Positions 33,433 to 42,227 are shown, counted from the first letter of the stretch. The stretch is 64,000 nt of DNA from Labedella gwakjiensis (GCF_003014675.1 NZ_PYAU01000001.1:3100001-3164000); one strand, 5' to 3'. The notes: a model not told the origin generated them from the sequence alone. Numbers and translations: made by a program.

Positions 33433-35121
33433 GTGACGACCGAAAACGCCCGACCGTGGCTCGCGAGCTACGCTCCCGGCGTCCCCACCATCCTGGACAT
33501 CCCCGACGGCTCCCTCGTCGACATCATCGAGCAGTCCGCACGGGAGTTCCCCTCCGCCGTGGCGCTCGAGTTCTTCGGGGCCACGACGACCTATCGTGAG
33601 CTCGCGGAGCGCATCGAGCGCGCGGCGGCCGGCCTCGTGCGGCTCGGGGTCTCGCACGGCGACCCCGTCGCGATCGTTCTCCCGAACTGCCCGGAGCACG
33701 TCATCGCCTTCTACGCCGTCCTCCGCGTCGGCGGAGTCGTCGTCGAGCACAATCCGCTCTACACCCCGCGCGAGCTCCGCCACCAGTTCGAGGACCACGG
33801 CGCGCGCGTCGCGATCGCGTGGGACAAGGTCGTCGGGACCATCCAGGAGTTCCCGCGCGACGTCGCCGTCGACCATATCGTCTCGATCGACATCACCGAG
33901 AGCATGCCGTTCGTGAAGCGCGCGGCGCTGCGGCTCCCGATCCCGGCGCTCCGCCGTACGCGCGCGACTCTCACGACGCGCGTCCGCGGGACGGTCACGT
34001 GGGAGCGCCTCACCGGAGGTGGACGCGTCGGAGACGACGTGCCGCGTCCGGCCGCCGACGACATCGCCGTCATTCAATACACGAGCGGCACCACCGGCAC
34101 ACCGAAGGGCGCCGTTCTCACCCACCGCAACCTCAGCGCGAACGCCGCGCAGTCGCGGGCCTGGGTCCCCACCATCACGCGAGGCGACGGTTGCGTGGTC
34201 TACGCCGTCCTGCCGATGTTCCACGCCTACGGCCTCACCCTCTGCCTCACGTTCGCGATGAGCATGGGCGCGCGTCTCGTGCTCTTCCCCAAGTTCGAAC
34301 CGGATCTCGTCCTCGCTGTGATGAGGAAGCGTCCACCCACGTTCCTCCCGGCCGTCCCGCCGATCGCCGATCGCCTCATGCGTGCGGCGGAGGAGAAGGG
34401 CGTCTCTCTCGCCGGTGTCCAGGTGGCGATCTCCGGTGCCATGCCACTCGACGAGGCGATCGTACGGCCGTGGGAGGAGCGCAGCGGGGGCTTCCTCGTG
34501 GAGGGATACGGGCTGAGCGAGTGCTCCCCGGTGCTCATGGCCAATCCCGTGGCGGACAACCGGAAGGCCGGCACCGTCGGTCTCCCGCTGCCCGGCACCG
34601 ACGTGAGGATCGTGGACCCCGAGGACCCGAGTACCGTGCTCGGCGTCGGGGCCGAGGGCGAGCTCGTCGTCCGCGGGCCGCAGGTGTTCTCCGGCTACTG
34701 GCGCAAGCCGGAGGAGAGCGCAGCGGTGTTCGCCGACGGGTGGTTCCGCACGGGAGACATCGCCACGATCGACTCCGACGGGTTCGTCCGCATCGTCGAC
34801 CGCATCAAGGAACTCATCATCACCGGCGGCTTCAACGTCGCTCCGAGCGAGGTGGAGGAGGCGCTGCGCGGACTCCCGGGCATCGCCGATGCCGCCGTCG
34901 TCGGTCTGGTGAGCCCGCACTCGGGCGAGGACGTCGTCGCAGCGGTGGTCCTCGAGCCCGGCGCGGCGTTCTCGGCCGACGAGGCGCGGTCGGCGCTCCG
35001 GTCGTCGCTCACGCCGTACAAGGTGCCGAAGAGGATCGTCGTCGTCGACGAGCTGCCGAAGTCGCTCATCGGCAAGGTGCAGCGGCGCCTCGTGCGCGAC
35101 AGCCTCGCCGCAGCGGAATAG
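33433..35121 (+). CDS. Long-chain fatty acid-CoA ligase
   Basis: A 562-residue AMP-forming synthetase. The ATP motif is YTSGTTGTPKGAVLTHRN (about residues 217-234), then YGLSECSPV, the TGDIA hinge region and the catalytic Lys in SLIGKVQRR near the C-terminus. It activates fatty acids as acyl-AMP and then acyl-CoA. The GTG at 33433 is supported by the -10 box; a longer frame upstream would run through the divergent hydrolase promoter. It could feed acyl-CoA to beta-oxidation or to lipid synthesis. Confidence 0.9.
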   Translation: MTTENARPWLASYAPGVPTILDIPDGSLVDIIEQSAREFPSAVALEFFGATTTYRELAERIERAAAGLVRLGVSHGDPVAIVLPNCPEHVIAFYAVLRVGGVVVEHNPLYTPRELRHQFEDHGARVAIAWDKVVGTIQEFPRDVAVDHIVSIDITESMPFVKRAALRLPIPALRRTRATLTTRVRGTVTWERLTGGGRVGDDVPRPAADDIAVIQYTSGTTGTPKGAVLTHRNLSANAAQSRAWVPTITRGDGCVVYAVLPMFHAYGLTLCLTFAMSMGARLVLFPKFEPDLVLAVMRKRPPTFLPAVPPIADRLMRAAEEKGVSLAGVQVAISGAMPLDEAIVRPWEERSGGFLVEGYGLSECSPVLMANPVADNRKAGTVGLPLPGTDVRIVDPEDPSTVLGVGAEGELVVRGPQVFSGYWRKPEESAAVFADGWFRTGDIATIDSDGFVRIVDRIKELIITGGFNVAPSEVEEALRGLPGIADAAVVGLVSPHSGEDVVAAVVLEPGAAFSADEARSALRSSLTPYKVPKRIVVVDELPKSLIGKVQRRLVRDSLAAAE

Positions 35122-35153
35122 GGCGGCGTCCGACTCGCCGCGGTGTCGCCGCC
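35122..35153. terminator. Convergent hairpin terminator
   Basis: GGCGGCG and CGCCGCC, 7 bp each, fill the gap between the acyl-CoA ligase stop and the LysR gene stop. Confidence 0.45.
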
Positions 35154-36041
35154 TCAGTCCGTCGACTGGTCGAGGTGCTCGCGTGCGGCGGCTGCGAGGG
35201 CACGAGCTGTGTCGGCGAGCGCGTTCGTGACGATCTCCCACTGCTGCCAGTACAGCAAGACGTCGACGGAGCGACCGGGGTCGAGGTCGACGAGAGCTCC
35301 AGAGGCCTCGGCCTCGGCGCTCTGACCGTCGGGCAGCATCGCCCACCCGATCCCGAGGGTCACGGCGTTGGCGAAGTCCGCGGACGACGGCAGGTAGTGC
35401 CGCGGGGGAGCGGCAGAGGGCGCCGTCGTGCGCAGGTAGCGGTCCTGGAGGTCGTCGCGGCGGTCGAACACGAGCATCGGTGCGACGCCGAGCGCCTCGG
35501 GTGTCGGCCCGTCGGAGAAGAACTGTCGGGCGAACGCCGTCGACGCCATCGCGCGATAGCGCATCGTCCCGAGGCGTGCGACGGAGCATCCCTGCACGGG
35601 CGTCGAATCCGTCGTGATCGCCGCCATCACTCGACCGTCGCGCAGCAGCTCGGCCGAGTGGTCCTGGTCCTCGCGGTGGAGGTCGAAAGCCACACAGTGT
35701 CCGAGGGGCGCCAGAGCGGGCAGCACCCACGTGGCGAGGGAGTCCCCGTTGACCGCGAGCGACACGGTGGGGACGCCTCCGCGACCACGCGACACGCTCG
35801 ACTCCGCCTCGCGTCCGAGCGCGGTGATCTGGCGTGCGAGGCGGACGTACGCCGCTCCGGCCTCGGTCGCGGTCGTGGGGCGGGACCGACGGACGAGCAC
35901 GGCGCCGGCCGATCGTTCCAGGGCTTTGATCCGCTGACTGACGGCCGACGGCGTGACGCGGAGTTCGCGGGCTGCGGAGTCGAACGATCCGGTGTCCACG
36001 ACGGCCGCGAGGGCCGAGAGCTGTGCGAGGTCCAGGTCCAT
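35154..36041 (-). CDS. lysG: LysR family regulator (ArgP/LysG type)
   Basis: A 295-residue LysR regulator with an N-terminal winged helix (LAALAAVVDTGSFDSAARELRVTPSAVSQRIKALE) and a C-terminal effector domain. Divergent position to a LysE exporter 70 nt away and the ArgP-like sequence identify it as the lysine/arginine-responsive activator LysG. It would switch on lysE when basic amino acids accumulate. TAGAAT lies 7 nt before the ATG, so its mRNA is probably leaderless. Confidence 0.88.
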   Translation of the reverse strand: MDLDLAQLSALAAVVDTGSFDSAARELRVTPSAVSQRIKALERSAGAVLVRRSRPTTATEAGAAYVRLARQITALGREAESSVSRGRGGVPTVSLAVNGDSLATWVLPALAPLGHCVAFDLHREDQDHSAELLRDGRVMAAITTDSTPVQGCSVARLGTMRYRAMASTAFARQFFSDGPTPEALGVAPMLVFDRRDDLQDRYLRTTAPSAAPPRHYLPSSADFANAVTLGIGWAMLPDGQSAEAEASGALVDLDPGRSVDVLLYWQQWEIVTNALADTARALAAAAREHLDQSTD

Positions 36042-36048
36042 GGTAGCA

Positions 36049-36054
36049 ATTCTA
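36049..36054 (-). promoter_or_regulatory. -10 box TAGAAT of lysG
   Basis: TAGAAT on the minus strand, 7 nt before the lysG ATG. The LysG/LysE intergenic region is only 70 nt, so this and the lysE promoter are close together. Confidence 0.5.
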
Positions 36055-36099
36055 ATGATGCGTAAAAATCTTTAGCTGGATTCCCGAAGCTCGACTCCG

Positions 36100-36105
36100 T
36101 ACCGT
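36100..36105 (+). promoter_or_regulatory. -10 box TACCGT of leaderless lysE
   Basis: TACCGT followed by 6 nt and GTG at 36112. No ribosome-binding site is visible. Confidence 0.5.
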
Positions 36106-36111
36106 CGGACC

Positions 36112-36735
36112 GTGCCCTCCACCCTCGTCTCCCTGTTCTCCGGTCTCGCCTTCGGTCTGTCGCTCATCGTCGCGATCGGCGCGCAGAACGTGTTCGTCCT
36201 CCGCCAGGGCATCCGCCGCGAGCACGTCGCCCTCGTCGTCGTCACGTGCGCCGTGTCCGACGCGATCCTCATCGTCGTCGGTGTCGCGGGTGTCGGCGGG
36301 GCGGTGTCCGCCGTGCCGTGGCTCGTCCCGGTCGCGACCATCGGCGGCGCCGCCTTCCTCGTGGGATACGCCGCGCTCGCCTTGCGTCGGGCCCTCCGGC
36401 CCGCCGCGCTGGCGTCCGACACGGCTGGCGAGCGCGCGCCGTGGGGGAGCGTCCTCCTCGGCTGCCTCGCGATCACTTGGCTCAACCCCCACGTCTATCT
36501 CGACACGGTCGTCCTGCTCGGATCGATCGCGACGGGATTCGGCACCGGTCGGTGGTGGTTCGGACTCGGCGCCATCGCCGCGAGCGTCGCGTGGTTCACC
36601 GCGATCGGTTTCGGTGCGCGCCTGCTCGCTCCACTCCTCGCACGACCGGGCGCCTGGCGGGTCGTGGACGGGGTCGTCGCGGCGGTCATGCTGCTCATCG
36701 CGGGGCGACTGGTCTGGGGCCTTCTGGTCCCCTGA
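36112..36735 (+). CDS. lysE: LysE-type basic amino acid exporter
   Basis: A 207-residue membrane protein of the LysE/ArgO family with about six membrane segments. The hallmark GAQNVFVLRQG is at about residues 23-33 and TWLNPHVYLDT in the middle. It exports L-lysine and L-arginine, guarding against overload from peptide uptake. Regulation by the divergent LysG is expected from the known pair. Five 18-bp tandem repeats follow the stop. Confidence 0.92.
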   Translation: MPSTLVSLFSGLAFGLSLIVAIGAQNVFVLRQGIRREHVALVVVTCAVSDAILIVVGVAGVGGAVSAVPWLVPVATIGGAAFLVGYAALALRRALRPAALASDTAGERAPWGSVLLGCLAITWLNPHVYLDTVVLLGSIATGFGTGRWWFGLGAIAASVAWFTAIGFGARLLAPLLARPGAWRVVDGVVAAVMLLIAGRLVWGLLVP

Positions 36736-36736
36736 G

Positions 36737-36826
36737 ACGAGCACAGGGTCTGAAGCGAGCACAGGGTCTGAAGCGAGCACAGGGTCTGAAGCGAGCGCAG
36801 GGCCTGAGGGGCGCACAGGGCCGGAG
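36737..36826 (+). repeat. 18-bp tandem repeat, five units
   Basis: Three near-identical units of GCGAGCACAGGGTCTGAA (36737-36754, 36755-36772, 36773-36790) followed by two diverged ones (36791-36808, 36809-36826). The array starts 2 nt after the lysE stop and ends next to the palindrome before the EamA gene. It has no stem-loop with a T run and is not a CRISPR (no spacers). Could be a variable-number repeat or a spacer set between promoter elements. Confidence 0.85.
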
Positions 36827-36827
36827 G

Positions 36828-36840
36828 ATTGTGTAACAAT
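36828..36840. promoter_or_regulatory. GntR-type operator overlapping -10 box
   Basis: ATTGTGTAACAAT is a perfect dyad (ATTGT, 3 nt, ACAAT) and fits the GT-N-AC core of FadR-type GntR operators. The embedded TAACAA (36834-36839) lies 6 nt before the ATG at 36846 and is the likely -10. Binding of the GntR protein encoded at 37769 would block the promoter, giving autoregulation. Confidence 0.6.
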
Positions 36841-36845
36841 CGCAT

Positions 36846-37772
36846 ATGCCCGTCCTTTTCGTGCTCCTCGCCGCGGTGTGCTTCGGCACGACGGGGACGG
36901 CGCTCGCCCTCGGTCCGGGCGACGCCTCCCCCCTCGGCGCCGGGGCCGTGCGCATCGTGATCGGCGGAGGGATCCTCGCAGCCGTCGTCCTCGTCAGGAG
37001 GCCACGTGGCCCCCTCCCGGCAGGAATCGCGGGGGACAGCCCGGCGCGGAGGATCCCGTCGACGGCGCTCGTGGCGATCGGCTCCCTCGGGATCGTCGCC
37101 TACCAGCCGGCGTTCTTCCTCGGCACGACACGCGTCGGTGTCGCCGTCGGCACGGTCGTGGCCCTCGGGTCGGCCCCGATCTTCACCGGCGCCTTCGAAT
37201 GGCTCGTCACGCGTCGCTTCCCTGGCCTCGTCTGGGCCGGTGCGACGGCGATCGCGACGGGGGGCGTCGTCCTCCTGTCCGGCGGAACGGACGGTGCCAT
37301 CGCCCCTGATCCCGTCGGTCTCGCCGGATCCCTCGCCGCCGGGGCGAGCTACGGCGTCTACGCCCTGGTCGCCAAGATCCTCATCGCGAGGGGCGCCGAA
37401 TCCGCATGGACCATGGGAACGCTCTTCGGAGCGGCTGCGGTCCTGAGCATCCCGCTCGCCCTCTCGACGGATCTCCGCTGGCTCGTGAGCCTCGAGGGTC
37501 TCGCCGTGGCGCTGTGGCTCGGAGTCGTGACCACAGCCGTCGCCTACCTGCTGTTCGGCCGTGGCCTCGTCGGGTTGTCGGCGGCGACGGCGTCCACGGT
37601 CACTCTCGCCGAGCCGGTGACGGCGACCCTTCTCGGCCTCGTCGTCCTCGGCGAGCGCCTCTCCCCATCCGCCGTCGGAGGCGTGTGCGTGATCGCGGTG
37701 GCGATCGTCGTCCTGGTCGTGCCGTGGACACGACTCGTGCGATCGCGGCGTGCCGTGGGTGGCGTCGTATGA
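36846..37772 (+). CDS. EamA family (DMT) transporter
   Basis: A 308-residue drug/metabolite transporter with ten predicted membrane segments in two EamA repeats (AAVCFGTTGTALALG opens the first; GASYGVYALVAK the second). Such carriers export amino acids or other small metabolites. It overlaps the following GntR gene (ATGA), and that regulator probably controls it through the palindrome in its promoter. Substrate unknown. Confidence 0.9.
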   Translation: MPVLFVLLAAVCFGTTGTALALGPGDASPLGAGAVRIVIGGGILAAVVLVRRPRGPLPAGIAGDSPARRIPSTALVAIGSLGIVAYQPAFFLGTTRVGVAVGTVVALGSAPIFTGAFEWLVTRRFPGLVWAGATAIATGGVVLLSGGTDGAIAPDPVGLAGSLAAGASYGVYALVAKILIARGAESAWTMGTLFGAAAVLSIPLALSTDLRWLVSLEGLAVALWLGVVTTAVAYLLFGRGLVGLSAATASTVTLAEPVTATLLGLVVLGERLSPSAVGGVCVIAVAIVVLVVPWTRLVRSRRAVGGVV

Positions 37773-38437
37773 CGGATCCCTCGCCTCGACCGACGCGGGT
37801 GGACGAGGTCGCCGACGCTCTGCGCTCCCGCATCCTGGAGGGTGCACTCGGCCCGGGGGTCGCCCTCCGGGAGACGGAGCTCGAAGCCCACTACGCGGTG
37901 TCGCGCCACACCGTCAGACGTGCCCTCGCCCTCCTCGTCGCGGAGCGACTCGCCACCTCGCGTCCGTACAGCGGCGTGACCGTCGCCGGCGTGACCGTCG
38001 ACGGTCTCATCGCGCTGCAGCAGTTGCGATGCGCCCTCGAGAGCGAGGCGGTCCGGATCCTCCGAGCGAGCCACGGCGACGACTGGCCGGCCCCGGTGCT
38101 CGATCCCGTCGAGACGGCCGTCGAGGCGCTCGCGACGGCCGGCCGGGAGCCGTCGGACTGGCGGGCCGTCGAACGCGCTCACGCGCTCGTCCACTCCACT
38201 CTCGTGCGCGCAGCAGGGAGTCCACGGATCACCGAGGCCTACGACGCCCTCGATACCGAACTGTCGGTGTTCCTCCGCCACATCCGTCCGGACCTCGACG
38301 CCCGGAGGCTCGCGGAGGACCACCGCGGTTTCCTCGCGGCCGCTCGACGGGAGGGGGCAGCGGCGGTGCGTGACCACCTCGACGCGTCCACGGCGCTCCT
38401 CGTCCGTCGACTCGCCGATCCCGACGACGCCTCCTGA
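37769..38437 (+). CDS. GntR family regulator (FadR/FCD type)
   Basis: A 222-residue regulator. Winged-helix DNA-binding domain at about residues 10-72 (RSRILEGALGPGVALRETELEAHYAVSRHTVRRAL region), then an FCD-type all-helical effector domain with metal-binding His/Asp candidates (LVHSTL, HRGFL). Translationally coupled to the EamA gene, so it probably senses the exported metabolite and represses its own operon through the ATTGT-ACAAT dyad. Confidence 0.88.
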   Translation: MTDPSPRPTRVDEVADALRSRILEGALGPGVALRETELEAHYAVSRHTVRRALALLVAERLATSRPYSGVTVAGVTVDGLIALQQLRCALESEAVRILRASHGDDWPAPVLDPVETAVEALATAGREPSDWRAVERAHALVHSTLVRAAGSPRITEAYDALDTELSVFLRHIRPDLDARRLAEDHRGFLAAARREGAAAVRDHLDASTALLVRRLADPDDAS

Positions 38438-38452
38438 CGCGAGGAGCCGGAC

Positions 38453-38719
38453 TCAGTGCGCTCCGGTGTCGTGGGGCATGTGGAGCTCGCCCGGATCGAC
38501 GTCGACGTCGCCCACATCGTCGGGGCCCCCGGTGCCGGGCGTGACGTTGACGTCATCGCGATCGATGTCCTCGTCGACCGTGGCCGGGACGCCGTCGGCC
38601 TGCTTGGCTGCCGTCTCCGTCTCGCTCCCCGGCGAATACGCGCGGTCCTTCGCGGTCTGCTCCTCGTCGGAGAGGGCGACATCGGGCGTGGGCGTGGGCT
38701 CGTCTGAGGTGTTCGTCAT
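38453..38719 (-). CDS. Small acidic hypothetical protein
   Basis: An 88-residue protein very rich in Asp, Glu, Thr and Pro, with no hydrophobic segment and no recognised domain; it is probably disordered. Support comes from its promoter: TAGCCT exactly 6 nt before the ATG on the minus strand. Similar short acidic proteins are common in actinobacterial genomes without known function. It is convergent with the GntR gene. Confidence 0.6.
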   Translation of the reverse strand: MTNTSDEPTPTPDVALSDEEQTAKDRAYSPGSETETAAKQADGVPATVDEDIDRDDVNVTPGTGGPDDVGDVDVDPGELHMPHDTGAH

Positions 38720-38725
38720 CCGGCG

Positions 38726-38731
38726 AGGCTA
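38726..38731 (-). promoter_or_regulatory. -10 box TAGCCT of small acidic protein gene
   Basis: TAGCCT, 6 nt, then ATG at 38719 (minus strand): the leaderless arrangement. Confidence 0.5.
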
Positions 38732-38822
38732 CGTGGGGTTCGCGAGCCCGGCACCCCCTTGCGGACGGGCGTCGCCAGCATCGTGATCGACACGGCTCGC
38801 AGCGCCGTAGCATCGAAGGATC

Positions 38823-39671
38823 ATGGGATCACGGTCTGCGGCGCTCGAGCGGCTGTCCGACGTCCTCGTCTGCCCGGTCTGCGCAGGGGACATCGTCTCC
38901 GTCTCGACCTCCGTCGTCTGCGCAGCCGGGCACGTCTTCGACGTCGCGCGGCAAGGGTACGTCTCCCTCATCGCCGGCCGGGCCGTCTCCGGGGACTCGG
39001 CGGAGATGGTCGCAGCCCGTGACCGATTCCTCTCGTCCGGTCACTACGATCGCATCTCCGACGCTGTGGCTTCAGCGGTGCCGACGGCCTCCGGCGTCTG
39101 CGTCGACGTGGGGGGAGGGACCGGATACCACCTCGCGCGCGTGCTCGACGCCCGCCCCGACCTCGCGGGGCTCGTTCTCGACACGTCGAAGCCCGCCCTC
39201 AAGCGTGCCGCGCGGTCCCACGAACGGATGGCCGCTGTGGCGACCGATGCGTGGGCCGCTCTTCCGCTGCGCTCATCGAGCATCGACGTGATGCTCAGCA
39301 TCTTCGCGCCGCGGAACCCGGGCGAGACCGCTCGCGTGCTGGCCCCCGGAGGTGTGCTCGTCGTCGTGACGCCCACGACCCGCCATCTCTCCGAGCTCAT
39401 GTCGGCCGTCGGCCTGGTGCGCGTCGACGAGCGGAAGGAGGAACGCCTCGCCCTGCAACTCCGCGACTTCGAGACCATCCGCTCCGATCGCCTCGAGTAC
39501 GGCGTATCGCTCGGCCGCGCCGAGGCGATCGACGACGTCCTCATGGGTCCGAGCGGGCACCACGCCGGTGCCGACGAGATCGCGCACGCTCTCTCGTCCC
39601 TGCCCGACCCCGTCGCCGCAACCGTCTCGGTCGTCGTCTCCGTCCTCCGCCTCCGCCGGGATGCCGGATGA
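38823..39671 (+). CDS. 23S rRNA (guanine-N1)-methyltransferase (RlmA/TlrB type)
   Basis: A 282-residue SAM-dependent methyltransferase. An N-terminal zinc site C17-P-V-C20, C33 and H37 is followed by DVARQGYVSL, the RlmA signature. The SAM motif is VDVGGGTGYH (about residues 94-103). Family members methylate N1 of G745 or G748 in 23S rRNA helix 35; Gram-positive forms of the TlrB type act on G748 and affect macrolide/tylosin sensitivity. Which base is modified cannot be read here. A GAAGGA ribosome site precedes the ATG. Confidence 0.87.
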   Translation: MGSRSAALERLSDVLVCPVCAGDIVSVSTSVVCAAGHVFDVARQGYVSLIAGRAVSGDSAEMVAARDRFLSSGHYDRISDAVASAVPTASGVCVDVGGGTGYHLARVLDARPDLAGLVLDTSKPALKRAARSHERMAAVATDAWAALPLRSSSIDVMLSIFAPRNPGETARVLAPGGVLVVVTPTTRHLSELMSAVGLVRVDERKEERLALQLRDFETIRSDRLEYGVSLGRAEAIDDVLMGPSGHHAGADEIAHALSSLPDPVAATVSVVVSVLRLRRDAG

Positions 39672-39725
39672 CGGACACTGCGTCGGTGGCCGACGGTAGG
39701 GTCCTGAGCGAGGACGGGAGACATC

Positions 39726-40847
39726 ATGGGCGCCTTCGACGAGTTCATCGGACGACGATCGATCGATTCGCTCCGTGACGAGCTGATCGCCGCGCATCCC
39801 GGTGCGGCCTGGTCTGCTCTGGGCTCCGTGCACGCATCGCTCGACGGGCACGCCCTCAAAGCGCGGAGCGATCTCGTGGCGCTCGCCCTCGCCGAGGACC
39901 TCGAGGGCGACTATGCGCTCGCGGCCTCCGTCTACCGCTCGGCTCTCGCGTCACCAGCCTTCGCCGGATGGACGATCTGGCCCGTCACGGAGAGCGCCGT
40001 CACGCTCGCGCTCGCGGACGGATCGCAGCGCGCGTTCGACGACGCTCTCGCCCTGCTCGCCGAGCTCACTCCGCGACTGTCGTCCGAGTTCGCGGTGAGA
40101 CGACTCCTCATCGCGGATCTCGATCGGGGGCTCGAGGCCGCCGTCGGTTGGGCGGAGAGCGACGACGAGCACGTCAGGCGGCTCGCGAGCGAAGGCACGC
40201 GACCGTACCTGCCGTGGGCCGTCCGGGTGCCGTCACTCATCGGCCGGTCGCGCGACGTCCTCCCGATCCTCGAGAGCCTCCGCGACGACCCGGCCGAGTA
40301 CGTCAGGCGCTCGGTCGCCAATCATCTCAACGACATCGCGCGTCACGACCCGGGCCTCGTCGTCGACGTCGCGCGGCGGTGGTCCACGGGTCCAGACGTC
40401 TCGAGCGGTCGACGGTGGATCGTCCGGCACGGACTGCGCACCCTCGTCAAGAAGGGCGACACCGCAGCGCTCTCCCTCCTCGGCTTCGATGCGGTGGATG
40501 TCGTGATATCGCCGCCGATGCTGACGACGACGCGTGTCGACGTGCCGGGCGAACTGGGGTTCGAGGTCGAGGTCCGCAACAGCGGGGACGCGAGCGCCCG
40601 CTTCGCCGTCGACTACGTCGTTCACTACCGGAAGGCCAACGGCACGACGTCACCCAAGGTGTTCAAGCTCGCGACTGCGACACTCGAGCCGGGGGAGTCC
40701 AGGCGGTTCGTCCGCACCCACGCATTCCGCCCGCTCACGACCCGCGTGCATCACCCCGGCGGGCACGCCCTCCAGGTGCAGGTCAACGGTCGTCTCTCCG
40801 AACCCGCGACGTTCGACGTCGTTGTGGGGGACTCAGACGCCGACTGA
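39726..40847 (+). CDS. DNA alkylation repair protein (AlkC-like)
   Basis: A 373-residue HEAT-like-repeat glycosylase. Residues about 1-255 form helical repeats, with the conserved RPYLPWAVRVP and VRRSVANHLNDIARHDPGLV stretches of the AlkD/AlkC superfamily. Residues about 260-370 form a beta-rich Ig-like domain (VPGELGFEVEVRNSGDASARF), which marks the AlkC branch. It would excise alkylated purines such as 3-methyladenine. GGGAG precedes the ATG, with a TAGGGT -10 box at about 39695. Confidence 0.88.
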   Translation: MGAFDEFIGRRSIDSLRDELIAAHPGAAWSALGSVHASLDGHALKARSDLVALALAEDLEGDYALAASVYRSALASPAFAGWTIWPVTESAVTLALADGSQRAFDDALALLAELTPRLSSEFAVRRLLIADLDRGLEAAVGWAESDDEHVRRLASEGTRPYLPWAVRVPSLIGRSRDVLPILESLRDDPAEYVRRSVANHLNDIARHDPGLVVDVARRWSTGPDVSSGRRWIVRHGLRTLVKKGDTAALSLLGFDAVDVVISPPMLTTTRVDVPGELGFEVEVRNSGDASARFAVDYVVHYRKANGTTSPKVFKLATATLEPGESRRFVRTHAFRPLTTRVHHPGGHALQVQVNGRLSEPATFDVVVGDSDAD

Positions 40848-40866
40848 GCAGTCGGTCGTGGTCGAC

Positions 40867-40886
40867 CGATCGGGACGCCCCGATCG
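40867..40886. terminator. Convergent hairpin terminator
   Basis: CGATCGGG and CCCGATCG form an 8-bp perfect stem with a 4-nt loop between the AlkC-like and mvaS stops. Confidence 0.55.
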
Positions 40887-40890
40887 CGCC

Positions 40891-42150
40891 TCAGAGAGAG
40901 GTTGTCGCCGTGTCCGTCGTGACGGCGGTCGTCGCGTCGCCGGCGGACGCCTCGACTCCGGAGGCATCGGCCGGCGCGGAGAACTGGGCGACCGTCTCGT
41001 ACACCCGCTTGTGTCCGCGGATGGCGGCGAGTCGGAAGGGGCCGGTGGTCTCCTGCGCGAACTCGTGGTCGCCGCCCACGAGTCCGTCCGGGTGGGCGTG
41101 GAGCCGAACGTAGGTCGGGTGGTCGATCTCGCGACGGCGCTGGATCTGCTCGCGGTGGCGGGTGGTGCGGAGCATCTCGCGGTATCCGGGCTGCACCACC
41201 CCGGCGAAGAGCTCGGCGACGCTTCCCGAGCCGTAGCTGAAGAAGCCGACCCGCGATCCGCTCAGGTCCTCTTCGGCGTTCTCGAGCAGGGACAGGAGAC
41301 CGATGTACACGGATGCCGTGTAGGTGTTGCCGATCTGCCGGTTGTAGTCGAGTGTGTTCGCGATCTGCTCGTCCGCCTGCTCGGCCGTCAGTTCGCCGGA
41401 GTGCTTGGCGAGGGTGCGGTGAGCCTTGACGGCGAGCCGCGTGAACGGCTGGTGGTAGCAGAAGCGGTCGAAGTCGGCGAGGGCATGGCCGCCCTGATCG
41501 CGGTAGTCGTCCCACGCGGAGCGCAGGGCGTCCATGTAGACCGAGACGGAATACTTGCCGTCGACGAGAGCGGTGCTCCGGTAGTTGGGCCGCCAGAAGT
41601 CCATGACGTCGGCTGTGTGGAGTCCCGACTCGGCCTCGATCGCGAGGACCGCGGGGTTCGAACTCACGAGCATGGCGACGGCGCCGGCGCCCTGGGTCGG
41701 CTCTCCGGAGGAGTCGCGGTCGTACCGGGCGACGTCGGAGGCGATCACGAGTACCTTCTGCTCCGGACGGCGCGCGACGAGGGCCACGGCCATCTGGAGG
41801 GCTGCCGTCGCGCTGTAGCAGGCCTGCTTGAGCTCCACCACGCGGCAGCGCGGGTCGAGCCCCAGGAGATGGTGCACGTACACGCCGGCGGCCTTCGACT
41901 GGTCGATTCCGCTCTCCGTCGCGAAGAGGACGGTGCGGATCGCGGACAGGTCCTGGCCCTCGAGGATGGGCTGCGCGGCTGTGGCGGCCATCGTGACGAT
42001 GTCCTCGTCGGGAGCCGGAACGCTCATGTGCTCCTGGCCGATTCCGACGTGGAACTTGCCGACCTCCACACCGGTCGCCTCGGCGAGGGTCGTGAGGGGG
42101 AGTACGTACTCCGTGGTGGCGAAGGAGATGTTCTCGATGCCGAGTTGCAT
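40891..42150 (-). CDS. mvaS: Hydroxymethylglutaryl-CoA synthase
   Basis: A 419-residue thiolase-fold enzyme that condenses acetoacetyl-CoA and acetyl-CoA to HMG-CoA, the first committed mevalonate step. Catalytic Glu is in ATESGID (about residue 80), the nucleophile Cys in ELKQACYSATAAL (about 112), and the His in FCYHQPFTRLA (about 233). The last 25 residues are Ala/Thr-rich and probably disordered. It follows mvaA on the same strand after a 245-nt gap that may hold its own promoter. No ribosome-binding site is obvious in front of the ATG. Confidence 0.94.
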   Translation of the reverse strand: MQLGIENISFATTEYVLPLTTLAEATGVEVGKFHVGIGQEHMSVPAPDEDIVTMAATAAQPILEGQDLSAIRTVLFATESGIDQSKAAGVYVHHLLGLDPRCRVVELKQACYSATAALQMAVALVARRPEQKVLVIASDVARYDRDSSGEPTQGAGAVAMLVSSNPAVLAIEAESGLHTADVMDFWRPNYRSTALVDGKYSVSVYMDALRSAWDDYRDQGGHALADFDRFCYHQPFTRLAVKAHRTLAKHSGELTAEQADEQIANTLDYNRQIGNTYTASVYIGLLSLLENAEEDLSGSRVGFFSYGSGSVAELFAGVVQPGYREMLRTTRHREQIQRRREIDHPTYVRLHAHPDGLVGGDHEFAQETTGPFRLAAIRGHKRVYETVAQFSAPADASGVEASAGDATTAVTTDTATTSL

Positions 42151-42227
42151 GGGGGCGTCCGGTTTCTCTGCGTCTGGTGGAGCAGCGTCTGCGGGGCTCC
42201 GTTGGGGAACTGCCGTCTCGCCGTGGT

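Noticed and set aside
33418-35730. 770-codon minus-strand frame
   Set aside because: Antisense to the acyl-CoA ligase and running into lysG; no domain.
36737-36826. Tandem repeats considered as a CRISPR array
   Set aside because: Units abut directly with no unique spacers, and no cas genes are present.
38453-38707. Plus-strand 83-codon frame opposite the small acidic protein
   Set aside because: No promoter or ribosome site; the minus-strand frame has a well-placed -10 box and a start directly behind it.
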